Shown one piece after another: positions 51,209-58,486 of a stretch of 64,000 bases of DNA (position 1 is its first letter; every line of letters starts with the position of its first letter). This DNA is from an uncultured Porphyromonas sp. (GTDB lineage: Bacteria; Bacteroidota; Bacteroidia; Bacteroidales; Porphyromonadaceae). The DNA is taken from the NCBI GenBank assembly GCA_905372565.1, contig CAJPPK010000006.1, forward strand, positions 1 through 64,000. The letters are read 5' to 3'. The notes below the pieces were generated by a model. The model had not been told where the DNA came from. It was given only the letters and a program-made list of their open reading frames with translations, and ran no database searches. The position numbers and the translations under genes are program-made.

Positions 51209-51318
51209 AACGCTGACCTTCCCCCGAGAGAAGGCAAGTCTTTATCAGCAAAGAGGTAGACCTTTGAGCCAAGGAAGGTAGACGTTTACCCCGAGGGAGC
51301 TAACTCGACGATCGACGG
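51209..51318. repeat. 22-bp-period degenerate repeat array G
   Basis: Units start at 51209, 51231, 51253, 51275 and 51297, exactly 22 bp apart: AACGCTGACCTT, AAGGCAAGTCTT, GAGGTAGACCTT, AAGGTAGACGTT, GAGCTAACTC. The array lies 35 bp after the cbiB stop. Confidence 0.83.
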
Positions 51319-51505
51319 CGCCCTGACCTCCCCCTTCAAGAAGAGGTCAGAAAAGAAATCTGACGCCCTTACTTGGGCGAACAAAATATCCATCTTCAAT
51401 CTAGTACATAATCACTTATCTACCAGAGAAGGCAAACATAAGTCCTCCCTCACCCTAGGCGGGATGAGCTAAAAGATAGGACGTCGCCACGAGGGAGCTG
51501 GCTAA
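51319..51505. other. Non-coding gap upstream of the rpsO promoter
   Basis: A short hairpin (CTGACCTC with GAGGTCAG, about 51323-51350) lacks a U-tract. Nothing else was recognised before the rpsO -7 box. Confidence 0.4.
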
Positions 51506-51520
51506 TTGATTGGTTTTCGC

Positions 51521-51528
51521 TATCTTTG
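51521..51528 (+). promoter_or_regulatory. -7 promoter element for rpsO
   Basis: TATCTTTG matches the consensus exactly. Transcription would begin near 51535, right before the leader hairpin at 51538. Confidence 0.65.
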
Positions 51529-51537
51529 CGCCACGAT

Positions 51538-51577
51538 CCGCACGTTGTCTGTCTCGCACAGAAGCTGACGACGTCGG
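51538..51577 (+). promoter_or_regulatory. rpsO leader hairpin, candidate S15 autoregulatory site
   Basis: CCGCACGTTGTC (51538-51549) pairs with GACGACGTCGG (51567-51577), an 11-bp stem with one bulged C and one G-U pair, at the very 5' end of the predicted transcript. It is followed by TATTTTG. Ribosomal protein S15 commonly represses its own mRNA through leader structures in other bacteria; the link here is inference. Confidence 0.45.
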
Positions 51578-51609
51578 TATTTTGTTTCACAGATTAAGCT
51601 AGAAAGAAC

Positions 51610-51879
51610 ATGTATCTAGATTCCGCAAAGAAGGCTGAGCTCTTCGAAAAGTATGGTAAGAACGCTACGGACACGGGTAGCCCCGAGAGCCAGATCGCTC
51701 TCTTCACCTTCCGTATCGCACACCTTACGGGTCACCTTCAGCAGAACAAGAAGGACTACAGCACGCAGCGTGCCCTCAAGATGATCATCGGTAAGCGTCG
51801 CCGTATGCTAGATTACCTGATGAAGAATGATATCGAGCGCTACCGCGCCATCATCAAGGAACTCGGCATCCGTCGCTAA
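51610..51879 (+). CDS. rpsO: 30S ribosomal protein S15
   Basis: This 89-residue protein binds the central domain of 16S rRNA early in 30S assembly. The conserved core DTGSPESQIALFT and LKMIIGKRRRMLDYL identifies it. Its length is standard. It is monocistronic, with its own promoter, a structured leader of about 75 nt and a strong terminator shared with nadK. Confidence 0.98.
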   Translation: MYLDSAKKAELFEKYGKNATDTGSPESQIALFTFRIAHLTGHLQQNKKDYSTQRALKMIIGKRRRMLDYLMKNDIERYRAIIKELGIRR

Positions 51880-51908
51880 TCCTTCGCAGTCCCTCGGGAC
51901 TTGCATAC

Positions 51909-51972
51909 AAAAAAGCCTTCGCCTAGCCATCTCCTCCCTACGAGGTCGATGGGCTAGGCGAAGGTCTTTTTT
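51909..51972. terminator. Bidirectional terminator between rpsO and nadK
   Basis: The sequence has A-runs on the left (51909-51914) and a T-run on the right (51966-51972). They flank a long stem pairing GCCTTCGCCTAGCC with GGCTAGGCGAAGGT. It can stop transcription from both convergent genes. Confidence 0.9.
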
Positions 51973-52005
51973 ATCGCTAGGCTATGGGGAGGGCGAGGCA
52001 AACGC

Positions 52006-52878
52006 CTATTCACGTACCGGCGCCGCCCAGAGGAGCTTTCGCCGAAGGGTCTCGGTATAGGAGTAATCCCCTAGGTGCACGAGATGCAGAGTATTCGGGC
52101 TCTTGGTGATACGGATACGGCTCGTGCAGGGAAGGATCTTCGTCTGCCCGTCGAGCACGATGAGGAAGGAGTTGTTTCGTGCCGAGACACTGACCTCAAT
52201 GGTATTATCATCTGGCACGACCAGCGGACGCATGGTCAGCGAATGAGGGGCAATAGGAGTCAGGAGCATAGCTCGTGTCTGAGGCATCATCAGAGGTCCA
52301 TAGGCACTGAGCGAGTAGGCTGTCGAGCCAGAGGGGGTGGAGATCACCAGCCCGTCGCACTCGTAGTTCGCCAGATGCTGACCTTCGAGCAGGGTATGCA
52401 GGGTGATCATCGAGCCGGTCTCTCGCTTAAGAAGCGCCACATCATTAAGCACCTCGCCATAAGGCTTGTCATCGACCTCCACATAGAGGAGCATCCGCTG
52501 CTCCGTAGTATAGTTTCCCTCGAAGAGACGATCAAGGAGCGGAAGTGCTTCCTCAATGCTCCGATCGTTCAGAAAGCCTAGTCTCCCCATATTCAGACCC
52601 AAGACCGGCGTCCCCTCGGCAAAGATGTGACGTGCCGCCCTTAGGAGTGTCCCGTCACCACCGAGGCTGATGACGAAGTCCATGTTTAGGGGGCTAAAGT
52701 CCGTAGGTAGATAGCCTGCGATCCGAGGGCTAATGCCTAGGTCTTGCTCGAGCATCTGATGAAAGGAGCGGTCACACCATAGGCTGACATCCGATCGATC
52801 AAGCTGGACGAAAAGCTGTCGGAGATGCTCAGCATGGGAAGCGAGACTAGGGGAAGCCACAAGGGCAATCTTATACAT
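52006..52878 (-). CDS. nadK: NAD kinase
   Basis: This 290-residue enzyme phosphorylates NAD to NADP. The signature GGDGTLL lies in SLGGDGTLLRAARH, and the second motif is CDGLVISTPSGSTAYSLSAYGP. Length and layout are normal. It is divergent from pdxJ, a pairing frequent in Bacteroidota, and convergent with rpsO. Confidence 0.95.
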   Translation of the reverse strand: MYKIALVASPSLASHAEHLRQLFVQLDRSDVSLWCDRSFHQMLEQDLGISPRIAGYLPTDFSPLNMDFVISLGGDGTLLRAARHIFAEGTPVLGLNMGRLGFLNDRSIEEALPLLDRLFEGNYTTEQRMLLYVEVDDKPYGEVLNDVALLKRETGSMITLHTLLEGQHLANYECDGLVISTPSGSTAYSLSAYGPLMMPQTRAMLLTPIAPHSLTMRPLVVPDDNTIEVSVSARNNSFLIVLDGQTKILPCTSRIRITKSPNTLHLVHLGDYSYTETLRRKLLWAAPVRE

Positions 52879-52928
52879 GAACTAAGCGATCTTGAATGTT
52901 AGTAGTAAGGAGTAGGTTAGGAAAACTG

Positions 52929-52936
52929 TATCTTTG
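52929..52936 (+). promoter_or_regulatory. -7 promoter element for pdxJ and the TonB operon
   Basis: TATCTTTG matches the consensus. Transcription would begin near 52943, about 46 nt before ATG 52989. This excludes the in-frame upstream start at 52896. Confidence 0.6.
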
Positions 52937-52988
52937 TATAAGGCAGTGCAGTCCATACTCTCGCCTACAAATATATAAAAGATCAGAT

Positions 52989-53711
52989 ATGACCCAGCTG
53001 AGTGTCAACATCAATAAGATCGCTACGCTTCGTAACGCTCGTGGAGGGAATGTCCCCGACCTACTTCAGGTGGCACGAGACTGTGAGCGCTTTGGCGCCC
53101 AAGGTATCACCGTGCACCCACGTCCCGATGAGCGACATATTCGCTACCAAGACGTCCTCGACCTAAAGGATGTCGTGACGACAGAGTTTAACATCGAGGG
53201 TAACCCTACCCCAGCCTTTATGAAGCTCGTGGAGCAGGTACGTCCTACCCAGGTCACCCTCGTACCCGACGCCCCCGATGCCCTGACGAGTAGTGCGGGA
53301 TGGGAGGTCGATCGCCACCGAGACTTCCTCGTAGAGATCCTCACTCAGCTACGGTCGTGGGCCATTCGCTCTTCGATCTTCGTGGGGACAGACCTACAGA
53401 ATCTGGATGTCGCTGCATCCATTGGTACGGATCGCATAGAGCTCTACACCGAGCCCTATGCTACTCAGTACCCCGAGAGCCGAGAGCAGGCTGTCGCTCC
53501 CTTCGTCCGTGCAGCACGCCATGCCCAGTCTTTGGGGCTAGGGATCAATGCCGGACATGACCTCAGCCTAGAGAACCTCGCCTTCTTCTCCCAGTCTATT
53601 CCGCAGCTAGCCGAGGTATCTATCGGCCATGCGCTCATCTCGGATGCTCTCTACCTCGGTCTTGAGGAGACGATCCGTCGCTATCGTGCTTGCCTAGAAG
53701 GTAGCCGATAG
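52989..53711 (+). CDS. pdxJ: Pyridoxine 5'-phosphate synthase
   Basis: This 240-residue TIM-barrel enzyme makes pyridoxine phosphate from deoxyxylulose phosphate and 3-amino-2-oxopropyl phosphate. Conserved pieces are LSVNINKIATLRNARGG, GITVHPRPDERHI, FNIEGNP, TLVPD, and INAGHDLSLENL. The start at ATG 52989 gives the family's normal length. It is followed after 46 bp by exbB, so it probably leads the TonB-complex operon. Confidence 0.95.
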   Translation: MTQLSVNINKIATLRNARGGNVPDLLQVARDCERFGAQGITVHPRPDERHIRYQDVLDLKDVVTTEFNIEGNPTPAFMKLVEQVRPTQVTLVPDAPDALTSSAGWEVDRHRDFLVEILTQLRSWAIRSSIFVGTDLQNLDVAASIGTDRIELYTEPYATQYPESREQAVAPFVRAARHAQSLGLGINAGHDLSLENLAFFSQSIPQLAEVSIGHALISDALYLGLEETIRRYRACLEGSR

Positions 53712-53757
53712 TCTACATACTTATTACTCACCATTCATCATCATTACTTTTACCTCC

Positions 53758-54438
53758 GTGGATACTACCGCTACTGCAGCGCTCTCGCAAGTGCTTGACA
53801 CCACCACCTCGACCCCTTCGCTCTCCATCCTTGATCTAGCGACCAAGGGAGGATGGATCATGATCGTTCTAGCTCTTCTCTCGCTCTTTGCGATCTACCT
53901 CTTCGTCACCAAGTATCTGCAGATACGTGCGGCAGGGAAGGTAGACAAGTACTTCGTCGAGCGTATTAAGGATTATGTCCTCGAAGGCAAGACTCCGTCA
54001 GCACTTAAGCTCTGCGATGATACGAATACGCCCTATGCTCGCATGATTCGCAAGGGGCTTACCCGCATCGGACGCCCCATGTCTGACGTCCTCGTGATCG
54101 TAGAAAACGTCGGGAACATCGAGATCGGACGCCTAGAAAAGGGGCTTCCTCTCCTAGCGACCATCGCTGCTGGTGCTCCGATGATTGGCTTCCTTGGTAC
54201 CGTCACAGGGATGGTGCGTGCCTTCTTCGATATGGCTAACGCTGGATCAGGAGGCGTAGATGTCGCTCTCCTCTCTGGAGGGATCTACGAAGCTCTCGTC
54301 ACTACGGTCGGTGGGCTCGTCGTCGGGATCGTAACCCTCTTTGCTTACAACTACCTCGTCGCCGAGCTCGACAAGGTCGGAGGTAAGATGGAGGCAGGGA
54401 CGATGGAGTTCATGGATATGCTCAACGAAGTCCACTAA
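53758..54438 (+). CDS. exbB: ExbB/TolQ/MotA family proton channel protein
   Basis: This 226-residue inner-membrane protein is the proton-channel subunit that powers TonB. Membrane spans lie near 33-52 (WIMIVLALLSLFAIYLFV), near 135-160 (LLATIAAGAPMIGFLGTVTG) and near 180-200 (LVTTVGGLVVGIVTLFAYNY). GTVTGM and the Thr-rich third span are family features. A GTG at 53758 is the best start since no earlier ATG exists in frame. exbD and tonB follow at 27 and 6 bp. Confidence 0.92.
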   Translation: MDTTATAALSQVLDTTTSTPSLSILDLATKGGWIMIVLALLSLFAIYLFVTKYLQIRAAGKVDKYFVERIKDYVLEGKTPSALKLCDDTNTPYARMIRKGLTRIGRPMSDVLVIVENVGNIEIGRLEKGLPLLATIAAGAPMIGFLGTVTGMVRAFFDMANAGSGGVDVALLSGGIYEALVTTVGGLVVGIVTLFAYNYLVAELDKVGGKMEAGTMEFMDMLNEVH

Positions 54439-54465
54439 TCCCTTACGCTAAGCACCCCATACCCG

Positions 54466-54897
54466 ATGGCACTCAAGCGTAAGACCAAAGTCGCAGATAG
54501 CTTCAGCATGGCGTCGATGACCGACGTCATCTTCCTCCTGCTGATCTTCTTCCTAGTGACCAGCACGATCATCGTACCTAACACGATCAAGGTCACTCTC
54601 CCCTCCGCTGCTCCGCAGGCTGTCCCCGAGACACCGACAGCACGCATCACCCTGACTCCAGAGCTACGCTACTATCTAGCTATCGATCGTGGCACTCCCG
54701 TAGAGCTAGATAGAGATCAGCTGAAAGAGCAGCTAGGCATCTTTGCAGCCGAGCATCCTGAAGCATTCGTTTCAGTGCAAGCTGACGAAGCCGTCCCCTA
54801 TAAGGAAGTCGTCTTTGCGATCAATGCAGCAGCTCAGGCTTCCCTCAAGGTCGTCTTAGCCACCCGTGCTGAGACCGAACCCTCTACCCTACATTAA
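54466..54897 (+). CDS. exbD: ExbD/TolR family transport protein
   Basis: This 143-residue protein has a short cytoplasmic N-terminus, one membrane span (VIFLLLIFFLVTSTIIV, about 23-40) preceded by the conserved proton-carrying Asp in SMTDVIF, and a periplasmic domain. Together with ExbB it couples proton flow to TonB. The order exbB-exbD-tonB after pdxJ matches P. gingivalis as I recall it. Confidence 0.92.
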   Translation: MALKRKTKVADSFSMASMTDVIFLLLIFFLVTSTIIVPNTIKVTLPSAAPQAVPETPTARITLTPELRYYLAIDRGTPVELDRDQLKEQLGIFAAEHPEAFVSVQADEAVPYKEVVFAINAAAQASLKVVLATRAETEPSTLH

Positions 54898-54903
54898 GGA
54901 TCT

Positions 54904-55773
54904 ATGGAGTCTACTGACACCATCCAAGCTAAGCGCCGAGGACTAGCTGTGCTCATCTCGCTAGGAGCACACCTGGCTCTACTGCTTCTGCTCTGGGCGA
55001 TACACCTGCGAAGTGATCGTCCTCAGCCTAAGCCTGCCGAGGTTCTTGTAGCAGTCAATGTAGGTAACGTCCCCCTAGCCTCTGGCGATGTCGAGCCTGG
55101 TGGTACTCCTGATGTCACGAAGCCTGCTCCACAGGTCAATCCTGCACCAGCCACCGCCCCCAAGCCTAAGCCTCGCGCAACGCCCACACCACCAACACCC
55201 AAGCCCGTCGCTAAGACCCCAGCTCAAACTGCCTCCGAACAGCTACAGACGCAGACATACGAAGCTAGCCTCCAAGCAGAAGCTAATCGTCGTGCAGAAG
55301 CTGAGCGTCAAGCCAAGGCGAGAGCAGAGGCAGCAGCCCGAGCGGCCGAAGCCGCTGCCGCTGCTCGAGCAGCAGAAAGTCAGCGCATCGGGAAGTCTGT
55401 AGCAGGTGCCTTTGGGAAGCAATCTGGCGCCGCTGGTAGCCAAGGAACAGCCTCCTCGGGAGCAGGGAACCAGGGTAACCCCAACGGCTCTCCCTCAAGC
55501 TATGCCCTAGCGGGGCGCAAGGTCATCAGTAATGGTGGTGCCCTCATCGCTCCTGTAGTGAGTAAGGCCGTCGAAGGGACTGTACGTGTCCGCATCTTGG
55601 TGGATGGATCTGGTCAGGTACTACGTGCTACGATTAGTTCGGGCACGAACATCGCCGATTCCGCCATCCGTCAGGCTGCTATCGAGGCTGCACGCAAGAC
55701 CCGATTCAATTCCGTCGCTGGCTCGGAGGATCAAGAAGGCACGATCACGTACCACTTCAAGATCCGAGCCTAG
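54904..55773 (+). CDS. tonB: TonB energy-transducing protein
   Basis: This 289-residue protein has an N-terminal membrane anchor (about 14-34, LAVLISLGAHLALLLLLWA). A Pro/Lys-rich spacer follows (PKPKPRATPTPPTPKP), then an Ala/Glu/Arg coiled-coil stretch near 115-165 and a Gly/Ser linker. The C-terminal TonB fold is VRVRILVDGSGQVLRA to the end, with ADSAIRQAAIEAARKTRF. It spans the periplasm to energise outer-membrane receptors for haem, B12 or glycans. A TolA-like coiled coil inside a TonB protein is typical of this phylum. Confidence 0.9.
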   Translation: MESTDTIQAKRRGLAVLISLGAHLALLLLLWAIHLRSDRPQPKPAEVLVAVNVGNVPLASGDVEPGGTPDVTKPAPQVNPAPATAPKPKPRATPTPPTPKPVAKTPAQTASEQLQTQTYEASLQAEANRRAEAERQAKARAEAAARAAEAAAAARAAESQRIGKSVAGAFGKQSGAAGSQGTASSGAGNQGNPNGSPSSYALAGRKVISNGGALIAPVVSKAVEGTVRVRILVDGSGQVLRATISSGTNIADSAIRQAAIEAARKTRFNSVAGSEDQEGTITYHFKIRA

Positions 55774-55812
55774 CCCTCCTTCTTTTATCCCCCTCCTTTA
55801 TCCCCCTCTCTT

Positions 55813-56367
55813 ATGTCGAAGCATGTATATGTCTTCCTCGCCGAAGGCTTCGAAGAGATCGAAGCTGTGGCGACTATAGACCTCCTGCGCCGTGCAGGCC
55901 TGCCAACCCATGTCGTTGCCGTTGGGCTCGACGCCTTGGTCACAGGGGCTCATGGCCTAGCTATCCAAGCTGATCTATCCATCAACGAAGTCTACAGCGA
56001 AGATGTCCAAGCCCTCGTCCTCCCTGGTGGACTCCCTGGAGTCACGAACCTCGGGAAGTCGCAGCGTCTAGAGCAGCTCCTACGTGAAGCTCACGCCGAG
56101 AAGAAGCTCATCGCAGCGATCTGTGCAGCACCTTCGCTCCTCGGGGACTTCGGTTTCCTCTCTGGAGAAGAAGCCATCGCCTATCCAGGTTTTGAAGGCA
56201 AGCTCACTGGCGCTCACGTGGCTAGCACTCCTGTCGTCAAGTCTGGACACCTCATCACGGCTAAGGCTGCTGGCTACACGATCGACTTTGCACTAGCCAT
56301 CATCACAGAACTTGCTGGAGCAGACAAGGCCAAGGAAGTAGCCTCCGCTATCTTCTATCAGTGCTAA
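55813..56367 (+). CDS. DJ-1/PfpI family protein
   Basis: This 184-residue protein belongs to the DJ-1/ThiJ/YajL group. The nucleophile elbow Cys is in IAAICAAPSLL and the conserved Glu is in FLAEGFEEIEA near residue 15. Members act as chaperones or deglycases or in redox stress; the exact activity is debated. It follows tonB by 39 bp and ends at the terminator at 56403. It may be part of the pdxJ-tonB transcript. Confidence 0.9.
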   Translation: MSKHVYVFLAEGFEEIEAVATIDLLRRAGLPTHVVAVGLDALVTGAHGLAIQADLSINEVYSEDVQALVLPGGLPGVTNLGKSQRLEQLLREAHAEKKLIAAICAAPSLLGDFGFLSGEEAIAYPGFEGKLTGAHVASTPVVKSGHLITAKAAGYTIDFALAIITELAGADKAKEVASAIFYQC

Positions 56368-56402
56368 GGGAGCTCCCCTAGCTAGCGCATCCTCATTCCA
56401 CG

Positions 56403-56444
56403 GCATCGCCCGGGCTACTTCGGTAGTTCGGGCGATGCTTTTTC
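56403..56444 (+). terminator. Intrinsic terminator after the DJ-1 gene
   Basis: GCATCGCCCG pairs with CGGGCGATGC (56403-56438), with an inner CTAC-TTCG-GTAG stem-loop, followed by TTTTTCT. It lies 36 bp after the stop. Confidence 0.9.
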
Positions 56445-56531
56445 TAGCAGGAGCCGTCAAGCGAGACAAGGCGAAAGAGCACACCACCCCTATCGAACAA
56501 ACAGGAGAGGCAACAGGGATAACACCAAAGG

Positions 56532-56592
56532 GGCATCAGTAGTGCCTCTTGACAGGCAACAGTAGTGCCAGCTGAGGGGCAACAGTAGTGCC
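56532..56592 (+). repeat. 23-bp-period array of GGCAACAGTAGTGCC
   Basis: Three copies start at 56532, 56555 and 56578, exactly 23 bp apart. The first has one change (GGCATCAGTAGTGCC). The ends GGCA and TGCC are inverted, so each unit is an imperfect palindrome. The array ends 50 bp before the -33 element of the acyltransferase promoter. Confidence 0.88.
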
Positions 56593-56642
56593 TACTAGTT
56601 GGGAAACTCGATCCCTCGGGAGCGGAAGAAGAAAGCCATATA

Positions 56643-56674
56643 TTTGCTTACGCGGGGGGCTTGTGGTAATTTTG
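56643..56674 (+). promoter_or_regulatory. Promoter of the lipid A acyltransferase operon
   Basis: TTTG (56643-56646) is followed after 20 bp by TAATTTTG (56667-56674). This is one of the best -33/-7 pairs in the window. Transcription would start near 56681, about 22 nt before ATG 56703. Confidence 0.72.
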
Positions 56675-56702
56675 CTTCTCCTCATGTCTTTGACTCTCGA
56701 CG

Positions 56703-57665
56703 ATGACTTACAAGCTACTCCACGCCCTGTGGTATCTCCTTTCGCTCCTTCCCTTCCGAGTGCTCTACGGCATCTCTGACGGGCTGTACCTCATCCTCTA
56801 CCATGGGCTGAAGTACCGCCGGCGAGTAATTTGTAAGAATATCTCCGAGTCCTTCCCCGACAAGACCCCAGAGGAGCAAGAAGCCATCATCCGGAGCTTC
56901 TACCGCTGGCTCTGTGACTACTTCGTCGAGACCCTCAAGCTCATGAGCCTCTCGCCCAAGACGCTGAAGAAGCGCATGGTCTTCACCGGGATCGAGACCC
57001 TCAATGCCTATAGCGAAGCTGGTCGCTCCTGCGCCCTCTACCTCGGGCACTATGGGCAGTGGGAATGGATCTCCTCACTCCCGCTCTGGATGAGCCCGAA
57101 GGCTGTCCCCCTGCAGGTCTACCATGTCCTAGAGAATCCCCTCTTCGATCGTCTGATGCTCCATGCCCGCCAGCGACAGGGAGCGGTCTCTGTCCCCATC
57201 GCAGAGACTCTGCGTCGTGTAGCTAGCTACAACCAGCAGAAGCAGCCCATCGTCATCGGTTACATCGCTGACCAAGTCCCCTTCTGGAATAACATCCACC
57301 ACTGGGTCGACTTCCTCCACCATGATACGCCCGTACTCACCGGTAGCGAGCGTATCATCAAGCGGATGAATGAGGTACCCTTCTACTGCGAAGTCTCCCG
57401 TGTCCGACGAGGCTACTACCGCTGTGACCTCAAGCTCATGACCGAGGATCCACAGCACTACCCCGACTACGCACTCACGGATCAATACTTCCGTCTGCTA
57501 GAGCAGAACATCCTCCGTGATCCAGCCCTCTACCTATGGAGCCACAATCGCTGGAAGCGTACCCGAGAGGAGTACAACCTACGCTATGACGAGGAGACCG
57601 GCCGAGTCGACCTCGGGCCTCTCGAAGAGATCCTCGCTCGCAAACAAAAAGCTACCTCCCTATGA
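56703..57665 (+). CDS. Lipid A biosynthesis acyltransferase (LpxL/HtrB family)
   Basis: This 320-residue membrane-associated enzyme adds a secondary acyl chain to lipid A from acyl-ACP. The H-x4-E catalytic pair is LGHYGQWEW near residues 117-125. The N-terminal hydrophobic anchor, the ICKNISESFP segment and the later YLWSHNRWKRTREE motif are typical. Its stop overlaps the fucosyltransferase start by 4 bp, so the two are coupled. A repeat array lies upstream of its promoter. Confidence 0.92.
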   Translation: MTYKLLHALWYLLSLLPFRVLYGISDGLYLILYHGLKYRRRVICKNISESFPDKTPEEQEAIIRSFYRWLCDYFVETLKLMSLSPKTLKKRMVFTGIETLNAYSEAGRSCALYLGHYGQWEWISSLPLWMSPKAVPLQVYHVLENPLFDRLMLHARQRQGAVSVPIAETLRRVASYNQQKQPIVIGYIADQVPFWNNIHHWVDFLHHDTPVLTGSERIIKRMNEVPFYCEVSRVRRGYYRCDLKLMTEDPQHYPDYALTDQYFRLLEQNILRDPALYLWSHNRWKRTREEYNLRYDEETGRVDLGPLEEILARKQKATSL

Positions 57666-58456
57666 TCCTCGTCAAAGGCTACGGGCAGATGTGCAATAAC
57701 ATCCTGCAGTATGCCCACATCTATGCCTTCGCTCGGGAGCATGGTGTCCGCACCTTCTCCCTACGCTTCTCCTATAAGTACCGCCACTTCCCTATCTGTA
57801 AGAAGTGGTATCACAATCCCCTCTTCTACGTCCTCTCGAAGCTCTTGATCCAGCTTCGACTGATCCCGCTCGTCGGGGATCCTGAGTCCGCGGAGGTCGA
57901 TCGTCGACTGCGAGAGACACCTCTCATCGCCTACGGAGGCTGGCACTCACGCTATCCCGAGCTCTTTCAGAAGTATCGCCAAGAGATCCTTGAGCTCTTC
58001 GCCATCGATCCCAAGGCAGAGGAAAAGGTCAAGGGCTGGATGAAGCATCTCCCCGAGGCTGATCTTACCCTCGGGCTACATATCCGCCGAGGAGACTACG
58101 CTCGCTGGCAGGGAGGCAAGTACTTCTTCGATGACAGCGTCTACCAAAAGAAGATCGAGGAATTCGTAGCCCTTCACCCTGGTAAGCGAGTGAATGTCCT
58201 GATCTGCACCAATGATCCGCAGCTTGATCTAGCCAGCTATAGGGCTGTCCATCCGCAGGTCTTCCTCTCCGAAGGCTCTGCGATCGAGGACCTCAGTCTA
58301 CTCGCTCACTGCGACTATCTCCTCGGAGTCAAAAGCACCTTCTCTCTCTGGGCTTCGGTCTACCGAGATCTCCCGCTCTACTGGATCGAAGACCGTGAGA
58401 CGCCACTCTCCCTGGCAGGCTTCAAGACCTTCCTTGATCTCTGTCTTCTTGTCTGA
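57662..58456 (+). CDS. GT11-type (alpha-1,2-fucosyltransferase family) glycosyltransferase
   Basis: This 264-residue protein carries the GT11 donor-binding motif HIRRGDYARW near residue 140 and an N-terminal GQMCNNILQYAHIYAFA segment like the GxGNQxFQYA of the family. Later conserved parts are LLICTNDPQ-like and SLLAHCDYLLGVKSTFSLWASV. GT11 enzymes add alpha-1,2 fucose, and bacterial members modify LPS or capsule. The N-terminal Gly/Asn motif departs from consensus (GQMCNN), so the sugar donor is not certain. It overlaps the acyltransferase gene by 4 bp. Confidence 0.8.
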   Translation: MILVKGYGQMCNNILQYAHIYAFAREHGVRTFSLRFSYKYRHFPICKKWYHNPLFYVLSKLLIQLRLIPLVGDPESAEVDRRLRETPLIAYGGWHSRYPELFQKYRQEILELFAIDPKAEEKVKGWMKHLPEADLTLGLHIRRGDYARWQGGKYFFDDSVYQKKIEEFVALHPGKRVNVLICTNDPQLDLASYRAVHPQVFLSEGSAIEDLSLLAHCDYLLGVKSTFSLWASVYRDLPLYWIEDRETPLSLAGFKTFLDLCLLV

Positions 58457-58486
58457 AGCTCCCCCTCTCCTTGATTCCCCGACCCT

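Noticed and set aside
52075..52581. 168-codon frame opposite nadK
   Set aside because: NadK on the minus strand has all family motifs across this stretch; the opposite frame is a by-product.
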